DNA from: an uncultured Lachnospiraceae bacterium
GTDB taxonomy: Bacteria; Bacillota; Clostridia; Lachnospirales; Lachnospiraceae
DNA length: 64,000 nt
Direction of reading: 5' to 3'
Assembly: GCA_949738465.1 (NCBI GenBank)
Contig: CATJBQ010000170.1
Location: 1 to 64,000, forward strand
The notes beneath the pieces are model-generated. The model saw nothing but the letters and a program-made list of their open reading frames with translations, had not been told where the DNA came from and searched no databases. A program made the position numbers and the translations under genes. This document shows, piece after piece, positions 28,071-38,457 of this stretch (its first letter is position 1; every line of letters starts with the position of its first letter).

Positions 28071-28103
28071 AGGCCGGCACAGGCGAGGATTCCGTGCCGG
28101 CCT
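28071..28103. terminator. Bidirectional terminator between convergent genes
   Basis: 10-bp perfect stem AGGCCGGCAC / GTGCCGGCCT. Confidence 0.75.
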
Positions 28104-28145
28104 CTACCAGCTTTTGCACTGGTATGCCTCTGTATCCATATTCAA

Positions 28146-29834
28146 TTAGCCAATTAAAACCCGCTTCCCTTCAAAGGCGAAGCCGTAGTGGCGGATCTGC
28201 TCCTTCTCAAATCCCCGCTCCACCAGCACCGCATCATACGCCTTATCTTCAATCTGCTGTAAGGCGACCGCTACGGTTTCCTCCAGGGAGGCCTCCTTCC
28301 GGGGCTTTCGCACCTTGAATTCGATGACCATGGGATCCAATTGGCCCATTTTCCTGGGAATCAGCATAATATCGTAACGCCCGAAACCGCTTTCCCGGTT
28401 GGAAGTGACTTCATAGCTGCCTTTGAGCTCCACCATAAGCCCCAGCACGAAACCATGGTAGAAGCGCTCCGGCGCATCATTTTTGGCTGCGCTTTCTGCA
28501 ATATCAAAGCTGCTGAAGGTGGTCAGAGCGATCTCATTCATAAACTCATTCATGGCTTCCACATCATCCAGAAGCAGCGCCTTGATAAAATCATTGTAGG
28601 GTATGTCCTCCGCACCGAACCACCCCCGGATCATGTCTTCAAACATCATCTCCACTTCCCAGTTGGTCAGTTCCAGACGGTAGGTAAATCTTCTCGTGTC
28701 ACTGGAAAAATACCTGTCAACCACCTTCAGATACCCGCTGGCTAAAAGCATGCTCCAGATAGCCCCCGGCTTCTTCTGGAGCTGGTCAAAAATAATTTCT
28801 TCGTCCAGTTCCGTCTCCAGGACGCCGCCTTTCATCAGATCTTCCATGATCGTCTTTGTCCGGGCATTCCCCTGCCGGATCAGCAGACTAACCAGGCTGT
28901 TAGAACTGCTGTTTGCCCAATAAGGCTTAAGCTCTTTAAATCTCAAAAAATTAATAATCGACCATGGATTGTATATGTCCTTCTGGCTTCCAAAGGTAAA
29001 ACCATCATACCATTTTTTTACCATCTCTTTCTGTTCAGGAATTCCAAAGAAGTCTAAAGCGCCAAAAACCTCTTCTTCCGTAAAACCAAATTGTGTGCGG
29101 TAGTTTTCCGAGGTAGTAGTCACCACTGTCAGGTTATTCAGATCCGAAAAAATGGATTCCTTGCTCACCCGGGTAATTCCCGTCATAATTGCCCGCTCCA
29201 TACTTGGATTGGTCTTAAACGCGGAGTTAAACATACGCCGGATAAAACCTGCCAGTTCCTTCCAGTATCCATATACATATGCCTCCTGCAGCGGCGTATC
29301 ATACTCATCCAGAAAGATCAGAACCTTCTGTCCATAATAGGCCGCCAAATAATCCGACAGATATTTCAAAGCAAGCACAGCCACTGTATCTTCCATATCC
29401 GGGGATACGGAATCAAAAAATTCCAGTTCCCGTTTTCCTATGTCTTTTCTATCCCTCAAATATCCATGGGTCTCATATAGCTTTGCCAACGTATGCTTGA
29501 TCCCCTGCTTCGTTTCCTCAATGGTCTCTCCCTTAATATCCGCAAAGCTTAAAAAGATCACCGGACAACTTCCCTGGAGCTTCCGGTACTTCTCGTTCTC
29601 CCAGATGGACAATCCTTCAAACAGTTCTCCTCGCCCCTCATACGCCTTAGAGAAAAAGCAGTTCATCATATCCAGGTTCAAGGTCTTTCCAAAACGGCGG
29701 GGCCGGGGAATCAGGGGAACTGCGTCCGCATTCTCCCACCACTCTCTGATAAAATCTGTTTTATCCACAAAAAAGCACTCATTTTTCCGTATAAATTCAA
29801 AACTCTGTGCCCCAATGGAAATCGTTCTTCCCAT
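28146..29834 (-). CDS. AAA-ATPase-like / PD-(D/E)XK nuclease-superfamily protein
   Basis: FVDKTDFIREWWENADAVPLIPRPRRFGKTLNLDMM N-terminus and C-terminal YDIMLIPRKMGQLDPMVIEFKV nuclease-like motif. Confidence 0.85.
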   Translation of the reverse strand: MGRTISIGAQSFEFIRKNECFFVDKTDFIREWWENADAVPLIPRPRRFGKTLNLDMMNCFFSKAYEGRGELFEGLSIWENEKYRKLQGSCPVIFLSFADIKGETIEETKQGIKHTLAKLYETHGYLRDRKDIGKRELEFFDSVSPDMEDTVAVLALKYLSDYLAAYYGQKVLIFLDEYDTPLQEAYVYGYWKELAGFIRRMFNSAFKTNPSMERAIMTGITRVSKESIFSDLNNLTVVTTTSENYRTQFGFTEEEVFGALDFFGIPEQKEMVKKWYDGFTFGSQKDIYNPWSIINFLRFKELKPYWANSSSNSLVSLLIRQGNARTKTIMEDLMKGGVLETELDEEIIFDQLQKKPGAIWSMLLASGYLKVVDRYFSSDTRRFTYRLELTNWEVEMMFEDMIRGWFGAEDIPYNDFIKALLLDDVEAMNEFMNEIALTTFSSFDIAESAAKNDAPERFYHGFVLGLMVELKGSYEVTSNRESGFGRYDIMLIPRKMGQLDPMVIEFKVRKPRKEASLEETVAVALQQIEDKAYDAVLVERGFEKEQIRHYGFAFEGKRVLIG

Positions 29835-29918
29835 AGTCCTGCCTCCTTTCACAGTTCGAAATGTCTGCCCCATCCTTAGCTTTAGGATACGGGATTTTAC
29901 GGAAAACGTCAAGGGCTA

Positions 29919-30536
29919 TTAAGCCGGATTGTCCACATACCGCAGAATCCTGGCAGGGTTGCCGGCCACCACGGCATTGGCAGGAACGTCCCTGGTCACC
30001 ACAGAGCCCGCGCCGATCACCGCATTGCTGCCGATGGTGACGCCGGACAGCACCACGCAGTTTCCTCCAAACCAGACATTGTCGCCGATGGTGATGGGCC
30101 GGCCATAGACATAATTGGCTACCCGGGTTTTGGCGTCCATGGGATGGTTGACGGTGTAAAGGCAGGTCTGGGGGCCAAGAAGGCAGTTGTCGCCGATGGT
30201 AATGGGGGCGGCGTCCAGCATAACGCACTGGAAGTTTGCAAAAAAATTCTTGCCCACATGGATGTTGAAGCCGTAGTCGCAGTGGAAGGGAGGCTTGATG
30301 AAAATATCGTCGCTGCAGTCTCCGAACAGCTCCTTCAGCAGGGCCAGGCGCTTTTCCGGTTCCTCCTCGGTGGTGGCGTTAAAACGGTCCGCCAGCGTGC
30401 GGGCACGTTTTTTGGCGGCGCCAATCTCGGCATCGCTGTTCCAGAACATTTCGCCGTCCCTCATTTTCTGCATTTCCGATTTCGGAAAATCGGATTTCTG
30501 CATTTCTGCTTTTGGAAATTCTTTGTTTTCATGCAT
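29919..30536 (-). CDS. Sugar O-acetyltransferase (maltose/galactoside acetyltransferase family)
   Basis: Hexapeptide repeats, IGDNVWFGGNCVVLSGVTIGSNAVIGAGSVVTRDVPANAVVAGNPARILR. Confidence 0.92.
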   Translation of the reverse strand: MHENKEFPKAEMQKSDFPKSEMQKMRDGEMFWNSDAEIGAAKKRARTLADRFNATTEEEPEKRLALLKELFGDCSDDIFIKPPFHCDYGFNIHVGKNFFANFQCVMLDAAPITIGDNCLLGPQTCLYTVNHPMDAKTRVANYVYGRPITIGDNVWFGGNCVVLSGVTIGSNAVIGAGSVVTRDVPANAVVAGNPARILRYVDNPA

Positions 30537-30610
30537 AATGTTGTCGCTCCTGTTTTCATTTTAATGGCATATTTCATACTAAATCAGTAGGGATAAGCAC
30601 ACTGACACCT

Positions 30611-32002
30611 TTAAATCGCTGCCTGGGCAAATTTTCTGCGCCACAGCCCCCGCAGATACCGGTAGGAAAGCAGCGCGCAGCGGGTAGTGTTGTCCGCAAC
30701 CATGCAGCACCACAGCATTGGAAGCCCGCCGTGAAGCAGATGGATGCACAGCAGGGAACCGATAATGCGAACGCCCCACATGGCAAAAATAGAAATGATA
30801 AAGGGGGCTTTTGTATCGCCGATACCGTTAAATAAACCCTCAAAAATAGTGACCGCGCCAAACAGCGGCTCTGAGACGGCCACAATCCTAAGAACCACCA
30901 TGCCCCCGGCAATTACCCGGGCGTCCGGAGAGAAGATGGACATCATAAAGCCTGGAAAAGCAAATAGCAGACCGCCGGTGATCACCATCAGCCCCACGGT
31001 GATGGATACAATCAGATGGGTAACGGTACAAAAACGCTGCTGGTCTCCGGCCCCAAGGGCATTTCCGGCCATGGTGGAGGCTGCCGCCTGCATGCCGTAG
31101 CCGGGGATATAAAAGGCCTGCTCTGCCGTAATGGCAATGGAATGGGTGGCCAATGCTAACGTGCCAAGCCGCGCTACAATCGAGATGAAAACCACCTGGC
31201 CCAGACAGGCGCTTACCCGCTCTAAGGCCACCGGGATCCCGATCCGCAGACAGCGCTGTGCCAGGGGGCGCACAAGCCTTAGGGAGCATCCGCGGGGCTT
31301 AAGCAGGGGATTGCGGTAGTAGGCAGCAAACATCAGAAGGCCGCCACAGCAGTAGGCGATGGCGGTTCCCAATGCGGCGCCTGTCACGCCCAGGCCGGCC
31401 CCGGGCAGACGCAGCTTAAGATCTCCCAGGGAAACAGTCCTGGGGCCATAGATCAGGAAATAATTAAGGATCAGGTTTATCAGGTTCATGACCAGGTTGG
31501 CATACATAGGGCTCTTGGTATCCCCGGCCCCACGCAGCACGGAGCTGAGGATAATGGAAAAAGTACGGAACAGCATGGGAGCGCAGATGATGGCAAAATA
31601 AAGCCCTGCGTCCCGGCGGATGGAAGGGTCGGCCCCCAGCCAGCCCGGCAGGAAGGGGCTGATTGCGAGGGTGATGATTCCAAGGCCGACTCCAAGGAAA
31701 GCGGCAAAATGCAGAGCCTGAATGCCGAATTCCCGTGCCCGTTCCTGCTTTCCGGCGCCGATGGATTCCGCAATACAGGCCAGCACGCCGATGCCGATGG
31801 CAAAAGAAGGCGAGTTCACCAGCCAGGTCATGCTGGTGGTAAGCCCCACAGCCGCCGAGGCGTCGGCGCCGATCTGCCCCACCATGGCAGTATCAATATA
31901 TTGGACAATGGTCTGCAGCGCTTCCTGTAGAATCGCCGGCCAGGCCAGCAGGATTATGGTACGCAGCAGATCGCGGTTTTTTGTAAAAATTTTGTTGCTC
32001 AT
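30611..32002 (-). CDS. MATE family efflux transporter
   Basis: 12 TM-like, typical LAWPAILQEALQTIVQYIDTAMVGQIGADASAAVGL. Confidence 0.93.
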   Translation of the reverse strand: MSNKIFTKNRDLLRTIILLAWPAILQEALQTIVQYIDTAMVGQIGADASAAVGLTTSMTWLVNSPSFAIGIGVLACIAESIGAGKQERAREFGIQALHFAAFLGVGLGIITLAISPFLPGWLGADPSIRRDAGLYFAIICAPMLFRTFSIILSSVLRGAGDTKSPMYANLVMNLINLILNYFLIYGPRTVSLGDLKLRLPGAGLGVTGAALGTAIAYCCGGLLMFAAYYRNPLLKPRGCSLRLVRPLAQRCLRIGIPVALERVSACLGQVVFISIVARLGTLALATHSIAITAEQAFYIPGYGMQAAASTMAGNALGAGDQQRFCTVTHLIVSITVGLMVITGGLLFAFPGFMMSIFSPDARVIAGGMVVLRIVAVSEPLFGAVTIFEGLFNGIGDTKAPFIISIFAMWGVRIIGSLLCIHLLHGGLPMLWCCMVADNTTRCALLSYRYLRGLWRRKFAQAAI

Positions 32003-32270
32003 GAAAGCCTCCGGCTCCTTATGTAAACCTTATGAAACATTCCGTCAAAGAGATTTTGTCACGAAAAATTCACATCTATAGTTTACTATAGAGAGAAAGG
32101 AATGTAAAGCCGTAGTTGTCTGTGGGGCCTGCGGGGGCGGGAAAAACGTAAAATTACCTTTACGGAAAAATTAAGGTGTGGTATTCTGGTAAGAGATGGG
32201 AACCGCAGAGCAGCAGAAGCAGAGCAGTACCAGAATTTGGCTGAGAATGGAAATAAGAGAGGAAAACGTT

Positions 32271-33608
32271 ATGGACAATCAATTTGAACAGAGACCGGTG
32301 TGGCAGCCGGAGGAACCGGGGAAAAAAGGCAGGAGCGGGTTTGGCATAGGCGTGCTGGTGGGCGTGCTGTCTACCCTTATGGTTGTGCTTGTACTGGGGA
32401 CTGTACTGGCAGGCGTGTATACTGTATCCAGGAAGAATGCCGGGGGAGGGCCGGAAGGACCCGTGGCGGCAGAAAATGAGAACATCCCGGGAACGGATGG
32501 CCAGACAACCACCATCAATACGGATCTGATCACCCAGTCGGCGATGATCGACTCCTATCTGGATGATTATTTCATGTATGAGGTGGACCGGGAGGAGCTG
32601 CGGGACGGTATGCTGATGGGCATGGTGGCGTCCCTGGGAGATCCCTACTCCGAATATTACGATGAAGAAGCCTTACGCAGCTTTCAGGATTCCACCGAGG
32701 GCGAATATGTGGGGATCGGAGCGGCGGTCACCCAGGAGCGCAGCAGCGGCATCGTGCGGATTGCAAGGCCCTATGAGGGGACGCCGTCGGCCCAGGCAGG
32801 ACTTCTTCCGCGGGACGTGATTATCGCTGTGGATGATACGGACGTTACCGGCATGGAGCTGAACCAGGTGGTAAGCCTGATCAAGGGGGAAGAAGGCACG
32901 ACGGTGATGATGCACATTTACCGGGAAAGTGAAGAAGAATATCTGGACATTGAAGTAGTCCGGGCCAAGGTGGAGATCCCAACGGTGATTGCGCGGATGC
33001 TGGAGGGGAATATCGGCTATCTGGAGGTCACCGGCTTTGACGGTGTGACGGCAAATCAGTTTATCTCGTCCTATGAGGCGTTAAAGAGCCAGGGGATGGA
33101 GGCCGTAATCGTCGATCTTCGGGATAACGGCGGCGGCCTGGTGGATATTGTGGAGGAGATGCTGGACTACCTTCTCCCGGAGGGAACTATTTTCTATGCC
33201 CAGGATAAAAATGGCGTGAAGTCCATGGTATATGATTCGGATGCAGAGGCGGCCCTGGACATTCCCATGGTGGTGCTGGTGAACGGGAATACCGCCAGCG
33301 CGTCGGAGATTTTTTCCGGAAACATCCAGGCCTTCGGCATGGGAACCATTGTGGGCACCACCACCTATGGCAAGGGCGTTATGCAGCAGTTATTCTACAC
33401 CAACGAGGAGCATACGGCGGCGGTGAAGCTGACGGTGGCAGACTATTATATCAACGGAGATAAGAATGTAAACGGCGGTGGCATCGTCCCGGATGTGGAG
33501 GAGGAGCTTTCCGAGGAGGCGGCCGGCCAGATCGACCTTGCGGATGCGGATGACAATCAACTGCAGAAGGGGATCGAGGTGTTGAAGGAGCAGATGGCTG
33601 GAAATTGA
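32271..33608 (+). CDS. S41 family C-terminal processing peptidase
   Basis: TM, PDZ (VGIGAAVTQ...DVIIAVDDTDVTG), catalytic VNGNTASASEIFSGNIQ, TYGKGVMQ. Confidence 0.95.
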   Translation: MDNQFEQRPVWQPEEPGKKGRSGFGIGVLVGVLSTLMVVLVLGTVLAGVYTVSRKNAGGGPEGPVAAENENIPGTDGQTTTINTDLITQSAMIDSYLDDYFMYEVDREELRDGMLMGMVASLGDPYSEYYDEEALRSFQDSTEGEYVGIGAAVTQERSSGIVRIARPYEGTPSAQAGLLPRDVIIAVDDTDVTGMELNQVVSLIKGEEGTTVMMHIYRESEEEYLDIEVVRAKVEIPTVIARMLEGNIGYLEVTGFDGVTANQFISSYEALKSQGMEAVIVDLRDNGGGLVDIVEEMLDYLLPEGTIFYAQDKNGVKSMVYDSDAEAALDIPMVVLVNGNTASASEIFSGNIQAFGMGTIVGTTTYGKGVMQQLFYTNEEHTAAVKLTVADYYINGDKNVNGGGIVPDVEEELSEEAAGQIDLADADDNQLQKGIEVLKEQMAGN

Positions 33609-33644
33609 TGATAACGAGAGAATTGTGAAATTCTTCACAAACAA

Positions 33645-33697
33645 AACCTGCCCACAGCAGTCCGTACCCGGACTACTATGGGCAGGTTCTATATTTT
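33645..33697. terminator. Bidirectional terminator between convergent genes
   Basis: AACCTGCCCA...TGGGCAGGTT with inner AGTCCG/CGGACT and T tract. Confidence 0.85.
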
Positions 33698-33700
33698 TCT

Positions 33701-35020
33701 TTAATGATATTTTGGCAGATAATCTCCATGGGCGTCGATCAGGTCATCCACCATCTTCTTGATGGTATCGATATCCAGCTCGCTGCCGGTATGGGGATCC
33801 AGCATGGCGGCCTGGTAGATGTGCTCGCGCTTTCTGGTGCGTGCCGCCTCGATGGTCAGAAGCTGCACATTGATATTGGTCATATTCATGGCGGCGCACT
33901 GTACCGGAAGGGCGCCCACGTGACAGGGATGGATGCCGTTTCCATTTACCAGACAGGGAACCTCCACGCAGGCATCCTCCGGAAGATTCGTAATCAGGTG
34001 TCCGGTGTTTAAGACATTTCCGCCGATCTGGTAGGGAACGCCGGTGACGCAGGCCTCCATGATCCGGGAGCCGTACTCGATGGAGCGCTCGTGCTCCTTC
34101 ACGCCGTTTTCCAGAAGCTGGGCGTACTCCTTCTTCCAGCCCTCAATCTGCTCCACGCAACGGCGGGGATATTCATCCAGCGGGATATTGTAGCGTTCGA
34201 TCAGCTCCGGATACTTGCTCTTAATGTAAAAGGCATTGTATTCGGCATTGTGCTCGCTGGATTCGGTGCAGTAATAGCCAAAGTGGTTGATGTAATCCAG
34301 ACGCACCTTATTTTTGTAATCCGGATCCTCCATTTTGGCGGCTACCCGGGACTTGATCTCGGGGTAGAGGTCTTTGCCGTTCTGATCGCGAAGCTCCAGC
34401 AGCCAGGCCATGTGGTTGATGCCGGCGATCAGTTCCTTACGTCCCTCCAGCTTATCCTCCATGCCAAGCTCCGTAAGAAGATCCCTGGAGCAGACCTGTA
34501 CGCTGTGGCAGAGCCCGACGGTGCGTATGGGCGTAAAACGCTGCATATATCCGGTGAGCATAGCCATGGGGTTGGTGTAGTTTAAGAAAAGAGCGTCCGG
34601 GCAGACCTGGGCCATATCCGACGCAAAATCCTCAAGAACAGGAATGGTGCGCAGCGCACGCATGATACCGCCGATTCCCAGGGTATCGGCGATGGTCTGG
34701 CGCAGGCCGTATTTCTTGGGAACCTCAAAGTCGATGATGGTGCAGGGGTCATACAGGCCCACCTGGATGGCGTTGACCACAAAGTCGGCGCCCCGCAGGG
34801 CTTCCTTGCGGTTTTCTACCCCCAGATAGCATTCGATGGTTCCGTAGCCGCCCATGGTGTTGCGCATGGCCTCCAGAATGACCTGGCTTTCCTTCAGGCG
34901 GTCCCCGTCGATGTCGTAGAGGGCAAAGGTGCTGTCCCGAAGCGCCTCGCTGCACATGCAGTCCCCAATGACATTTCTTGCAAAAATGGTACTTCCGGCC
35001 CCCATAAATGTGATTTTCAT
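33701..35020 (-). CDS. GH4 family alpha-glucosidase/alpha-galactosidase
   Basis: MKITFMGAGSTIFARNVIGD NAD motif, NYTNPMAMLT, GLCHSVQ, GINHMAW. Confidence 0.93.
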   Translation of the reverse strand: MKITFMGAGSTIFARNVIGDCMCSEALRDSTFALYDIDGDRLKESQVILEAMRNTMGGYGTIECYLGVENRKEALRGADFVVNAIQVGLYDPCTIIDFEVPKKYGLRQTIADTLGIGGIMRALRTIPVLEDFASDMAQVCPDALFLNYTNPMAMLTGYMQRFTPIRTVGLCHSVQVCSRDLLTELGMEDKLEGRKELIAGINHMAWLLELRDQNGKDLYPEIKSRVAAKMEDPDYKNKVRLDYINHFGYYCTESSEHNAEYNAFYIKSKYPELIERYNIPLDEYPRRCVEQIEGWKKEYAQLLENGVKEHERSIEYGSRIMEACVTGVPYQIGGNVLNTGHLITNLPEDACVEVPCLVNGNGIHPCHVGALPVQCAAMNMTNINVQLLTIEAARTRKREHIYQAAMLDPHTGSELDIDTIKKMVDDLIDAHGDYLPKYH

Positions 35021-35153
35021 AGCATCTCCTCCTTGTTTTATTGTTGCTTGCTATATTTTGATTTTACTGATAAAATAGAGAAAAGAAAATTGTTTTTTGC
35101 AGAAAAAACTTGTCGTTTTGTGAGATGAAGGAAAAGGGCTTCGGGAGGGAAGG

Positions 35154-35984
35154 ATGAAGGAAGAACAGAGCGTTCCACATCTGGAGATTGTGGTAGACCA
35201 TCATTACGGGGGCTTGAATCCCATGCAGTTTGGCTGGCAGAATTGCGCGCCCAGCCATTCCTTTGGGCCGGCGGTGCGGACCCACTGGCTGCTCCACTAT
35301 GTAGTTTCCGGCTTTGGCAGCTTTTTGCGGGAGGAAGTTACCTACCGGGTAAGCCCCGGGCAGATTTTTGTGATTCCGCCTTTTCTGGAGACTTATTATG
35401 AGGCGGATGCCAGAAAGCCCTGGCATTATATCTGGATCGGCTTCACCACAGAGGAGAGGCTGCCGGAGGTTCTGGCACAGCCGGTAATCACCTGTCCGGA
35501 GGCGGGAGCGGTGTTTGCCGGGATGCGTTCCTGCACCAGGATGGAAAACGGGCGCAGCGCGTTTTTATCCGGCTGCCTGTGGAGACTTTTGAGCATTTTG
35601 CTGGAACAGACGCCGCCGAAAGCGGACTACATTGAGAAAGCCTTAAGCTGTATGCATTCGGAATATGCCAGAGAGATTACGATCCAGGACATTGCCGGCC
35701 GCCTGGGGCTGGACCGCAGCTATTTCAGCGCCTTGTTTTCCCAGCGCATGGGTGTTTCCCCAGGCGAGTACTTGATTAACCTGCGGCTTAGCAAGGCGGC
35801 GGAGCTGATGGCGGTCCATGGGGAGCGGCCTGCCACGGCGGCATTGTCGGTGGGCTACCACGACCTGTACCATTTTTCCAGGATTTTCAAAAAATACTTT
35901 GGCATGCCGCCCCGCAGCTACTGGAAGGAGCAGCAGGCTAAAAACGCCTGGTCAGGTAACGGGCCAGGCTCAGAAGCCCGGTGA
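35154..35984 (+). CDS. AraC family transcriptional regulator
   Basis: N-terminal cupin and C-terminal HTH (IAGRLGLDRSYFSALFSQRMGVSPGEYL...VGYHDLYHFSRIFKKYFGMPPRSY). Confidence 0.93.
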   Translation: MKEEQSVPHLEIVVDHHYGGLNPMQFGWQNCAPSHSFGPAVRTHWLLHYVVSGFGSFLREEVTYRVSPGQIFVIPPFLETYYEADARKPWHYIWIGFTTEERLPEVLAQPVITCPEAGAVFAGMRSCTRMENGRSAFLSGCLWRLLSILLEQTPPKADYIEKALSCMHSEYAREITIQDIAGRLGLDRSYFSALFSQRMGVSPGEYLINLRLSKAAELMAVHGERPATAALSVGYHDLYHFSRIFKKYFGMPPRSYWKEQQAKNAWSGNGPGSEAR

Positions 35985-37278
35985 CCGTCCAGGTAAGGCC
36001 GGTGCAGAGGAAGCAGGCCCATACGCCAAGGCCGGGAATCCTAACAAGCTGCGTTGCAAAGAGGATCCGGCAGCCCAGCTCCACGATTCCGTTCATGGCG
36101 GCGTATACCGTGTCCCCAGCGCCGCTTAAAATGCCCCTCGCTACATAGATCAGCCCCAGGAAAAAATAGAAAAAGCTGGTAAGGGACAGGGCCCGGGCTC
36201 CTAAGGAAATAATTTCCGGATCCTGGACGAAAACGGAAAGGATCTCGGAACCGAACATTTGTACGATCACCAGCATGAGGGCGCTGATGACGGCAATATA
36301 GCAAAGCCCGAAACGGAAGCCCTGGCGGACTCTCGCAGACTTCTTTGCGCCGATGTTCTGGCCGGTAAAGGAGCTTAGGCCGATGCTTAAGGAGTCGAAG
36401 GGCTGTATCACCAACTGCTCGATTTTGCCGATGGCGGTGGTGGCCGTTACCACCAGGGCGCCAAAGCCGTTGACCACGGCTTGAAGCACCATGCAGGAGG
36501 AGGCGATCATCATATTTTGCAGGGCCATGGGCAGCCCCAGACGCAGGCTCCGGCGGATCAGCAAAAGATCCGGCTGGAAGCAGCCGGGAAAGGGGCAGAA
36601 GGGCGGAAGTGAGCGGCGGGCGCACAGATAGCTTAACAGGGCGGAAAGGAACTGGCTGATCACCGTTGCGGCTGCCGCGCCCACAACGCCCCAATGGAAA
36701 ACAAGGATCAGAACCAGATCCAGGGCGATGTTGGCCAGGCAGGAAAAGACCAGGATCGCCAGGGGCGTTTTGGAATCCCCCAGAGCGCGCATCATGGAAG
36801 CAATTCCGCAGTAAAATATGGAAGCGGCGCTGCCAAGCATTGTAATGCGCAGGTACGTCAGGGCGTGGGGAAAAAGCGCCTCCGGCGTGGAAAGCAGCGA
36901 CAGAATCCAGGCAGAGCCGCAAAAGCCTGCCACGGTAATCAGCAGGGCGCAGGCCAGGAGGATGTAAAAGCTGTTGTAGATGGCGCGGGTCAGATGCTTT
37001 TTTTCCCCGGCCCCGAAAAGCATGGAGATCAGGATGCTGATGCCGGTTGCCATGCCGTAGCCAAGGGAAAAGATCAGATACTGGATGGAGCCGGTACATC
37101 CGATCCCGCCGAATTCATTGCTGCCCACATACCGGCCCACAATGATGGAGTCTGCCAGATTGTAAAGCTGCTGAAGAATATTTCCCATCATCAGCGGCAG
37201 GGAAAAACGCAGGATCAGTCCGGCAGGCTTTCCTACGGTCATGTCCCAGGTTGTGTCATGCTTTTTGGTATGCGGCAT
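35938..37278 (-). CDS. MATE family efflux transporter
   Basis: PLMMGNILQQLYNLADSIIVGRYVG; 12 TM-like. Confidence 0.93.
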   Translation of the reverse strand: MPHTKKHDTTWDMTVGKPAGLILRFSLPLMMGNILQQLYNLADSIIVGRYVGSNEFGGIGCTGSIQYLIFSLGYGMATGISILISMLFGAGEKKHLTRAIYNSFYILLACALLITVAGFCGSAWILSLLSTPEALFPHALTYLRITMLGSAASIFYCGIASMMRALGDSKTPLAILVFSCLANIALDLVLILVFHWGVVGAAAATVISQFLSALLSYLCARRSLPPFCPFPGCFQPDLLLIRRSLRLGLPMALQNMMIASSCMVLQAVVNGFGALVVTATTAIGKIEQLVIQPFDSLSIGLSSFTGQNIGAKKSARVRQGFRFGLCYIAVISALMLVIVQMFGSEILSVFVQDPEIISLGARALSLTSFFYFFLGLIYVARGILSGAGDTVYAAMNGIVELGCRILFATQLVRIPGLGVWACFLCTGLTWTVTGLLSLARYLTRRF

Positions 37279-37383
37279 GGAAATGCTCCTTTGCTGTTAT
37301 CGTAGAAATGTCGGGGCTGGTACTGCCTTACGGAAATAACGGTGAATATCAGTGCTTGATATTTGCGTTAGGGCAAGGCAGTA

Positions 37384-38274
37384 TTAGCGCCGTGCCAGCG
37401 CCCGGGTTACTTCCTCTGCCGTAGGGATTGAGCAGGAGGCGCCCAGGCGCGATACGCCGATGGAGGAGGCCATGGCGGCCCGCTCCATGCATTCCGTCAG
37501 GGGGTTACCCGCCAGCAGGGAGGCCAGGAAGAAGCCGGTAAAGGTATCTCCGGCTGCCGTGGTATCCACAGGAACAGCGGGGAAAACGGGCTGGATTACC
37601 TGCTCTGACGGGGTGAAGCACATAGCGCCTGCGCCGCCTAAGGTGAGCACCAGGCACAGGGAAGGGAAGCGTGCATGGAGCGCGTCCCAGATCTCCTCAG
37701 GCTGTGTCTTCCCGGTGATCTGTTCTGCCTCGATTTCGTTGACGAACAGCCAGGCGACGGCATGGTAGTCAAGCGCCCGCAGGGAATCCTCGAAGGGAGA
37801 GGGATTGAGCACGATGCGCATCCCCCGTTTGGAGGCCTGTTCCACCAGGTAGGGCAGGCAGCTTATCTCGTTCTGCAGGACCAGATAATCCCCGGCGTCA
37901 AAGGCCGACAGCGTTTCGTCGATCTGCTTTTGGGTGATGGCCTGGTTGGAGCCGCCATAGAGCATGATGAAGTTCTCGCCTTCGTCGTTGACGGCGATCA
38001 TGGCGTTCCCCTGCAGGACGTCTACTTGTCGGAGAAAACGGGTGTCCACGCCGTTTTCCGCAAGAAGGGCGGCCAGAGCTTCCCCGCCGGTTCCGATACA
38101 GCCGCCATGGAAGACCTCAGCGCCGGCCCGTGCCAGGGCGATGGACTGGTTTAAGCCCTTGCCGCCGGGATTGACGGTCTGGCTGCGGGCGGATATGGTC
38201 TCGCCGGGAGCGGCGAAGTGGGGCACCTGGTAGATATAGTCCAGATTGGCGGATCCAAAATTTAAAATGCGCAT
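37384..38274 (-). CDS. Ribokinase-like PfkB family kinase
   Basis: NPGGKGLNQSIALARAGA and DTTAAGDTFTGFF motifs. Confidence 0.92.
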   Translation of the reverse strand: MRILNFGSANLDYIYQVPHFAAPGETISARSQTVNPGGKGLNQSIALARAGAEVFHGGCIGTGGEALAALLAENGVDTRFLRQVDVLQGNAMIAVNDEGENFIMLYGGSNQAITQKQIDETLSAFDAGDYLVLQNEISCLPYLVEQASKRGMRIVLNPSPFEDSLRALDYHAVAWLFVNEIEAEQITGKTQPEEIWDALHARFPSLCLVLTLGGAGAMCFTPSEQVIQPVFPAVPVDTTAAGDTFTGFFLASLLAGNPLTECMERAAMASSIGVSRLGASCSIPTAEEVTRALARR

Positions 38275-38294
38275 AAAATAACCTCCTAAGATTC

Positions 38295-38310
38295 GAGTAA
38301 ACGTTTACGT
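38295..38310 (-). promoter_or_regulatory. LacI-type operator at ribokinase promoter
   Basis: gagtaaacgtttacgt; 12 nt beyond minus-strand -10 TATAGT (38323-38328), -35 TTGAAA (38346-38351). Confidence 0.75.
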
Positions 38311-38374
38311 ATTCTTTTTACCACTATATCATGTTGCGTTTTCTTTTTCAAGAAGATTTGAATGTAAAATTCCA

Positions 38375-38403
38375 TTGACTTTCTGTCCGATTCATGCTAT
38401 GCT
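38375..38403 (+). promoter_or_regulatory. Promoter of GH13 gene
   Basis: TTGACT-17 bp-TATGCT. Confidence 0.7.
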
Positions 38404-38414
38404 CTGTAGTACAA

Positions 38415-38430
38415 GAGTAATCGTTTACCC
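38415..38430 (+). promoter_or_regulatory. LacI-type operator at GH13 gene
   Basis: gagtaatcgtttaccc, 11 nt after the -10. Confidence 0.75.
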
Positions 38431-38457
38431 AACACAGACAAAAGGGGGAAATAAGAC

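Noticed and set aside
32103-32195. Possible small RNA between the MATE gene and S41 peptidase
   Set aside because: No convincing promoter-terminator pair; consistent with an ordinary 5' UTR.
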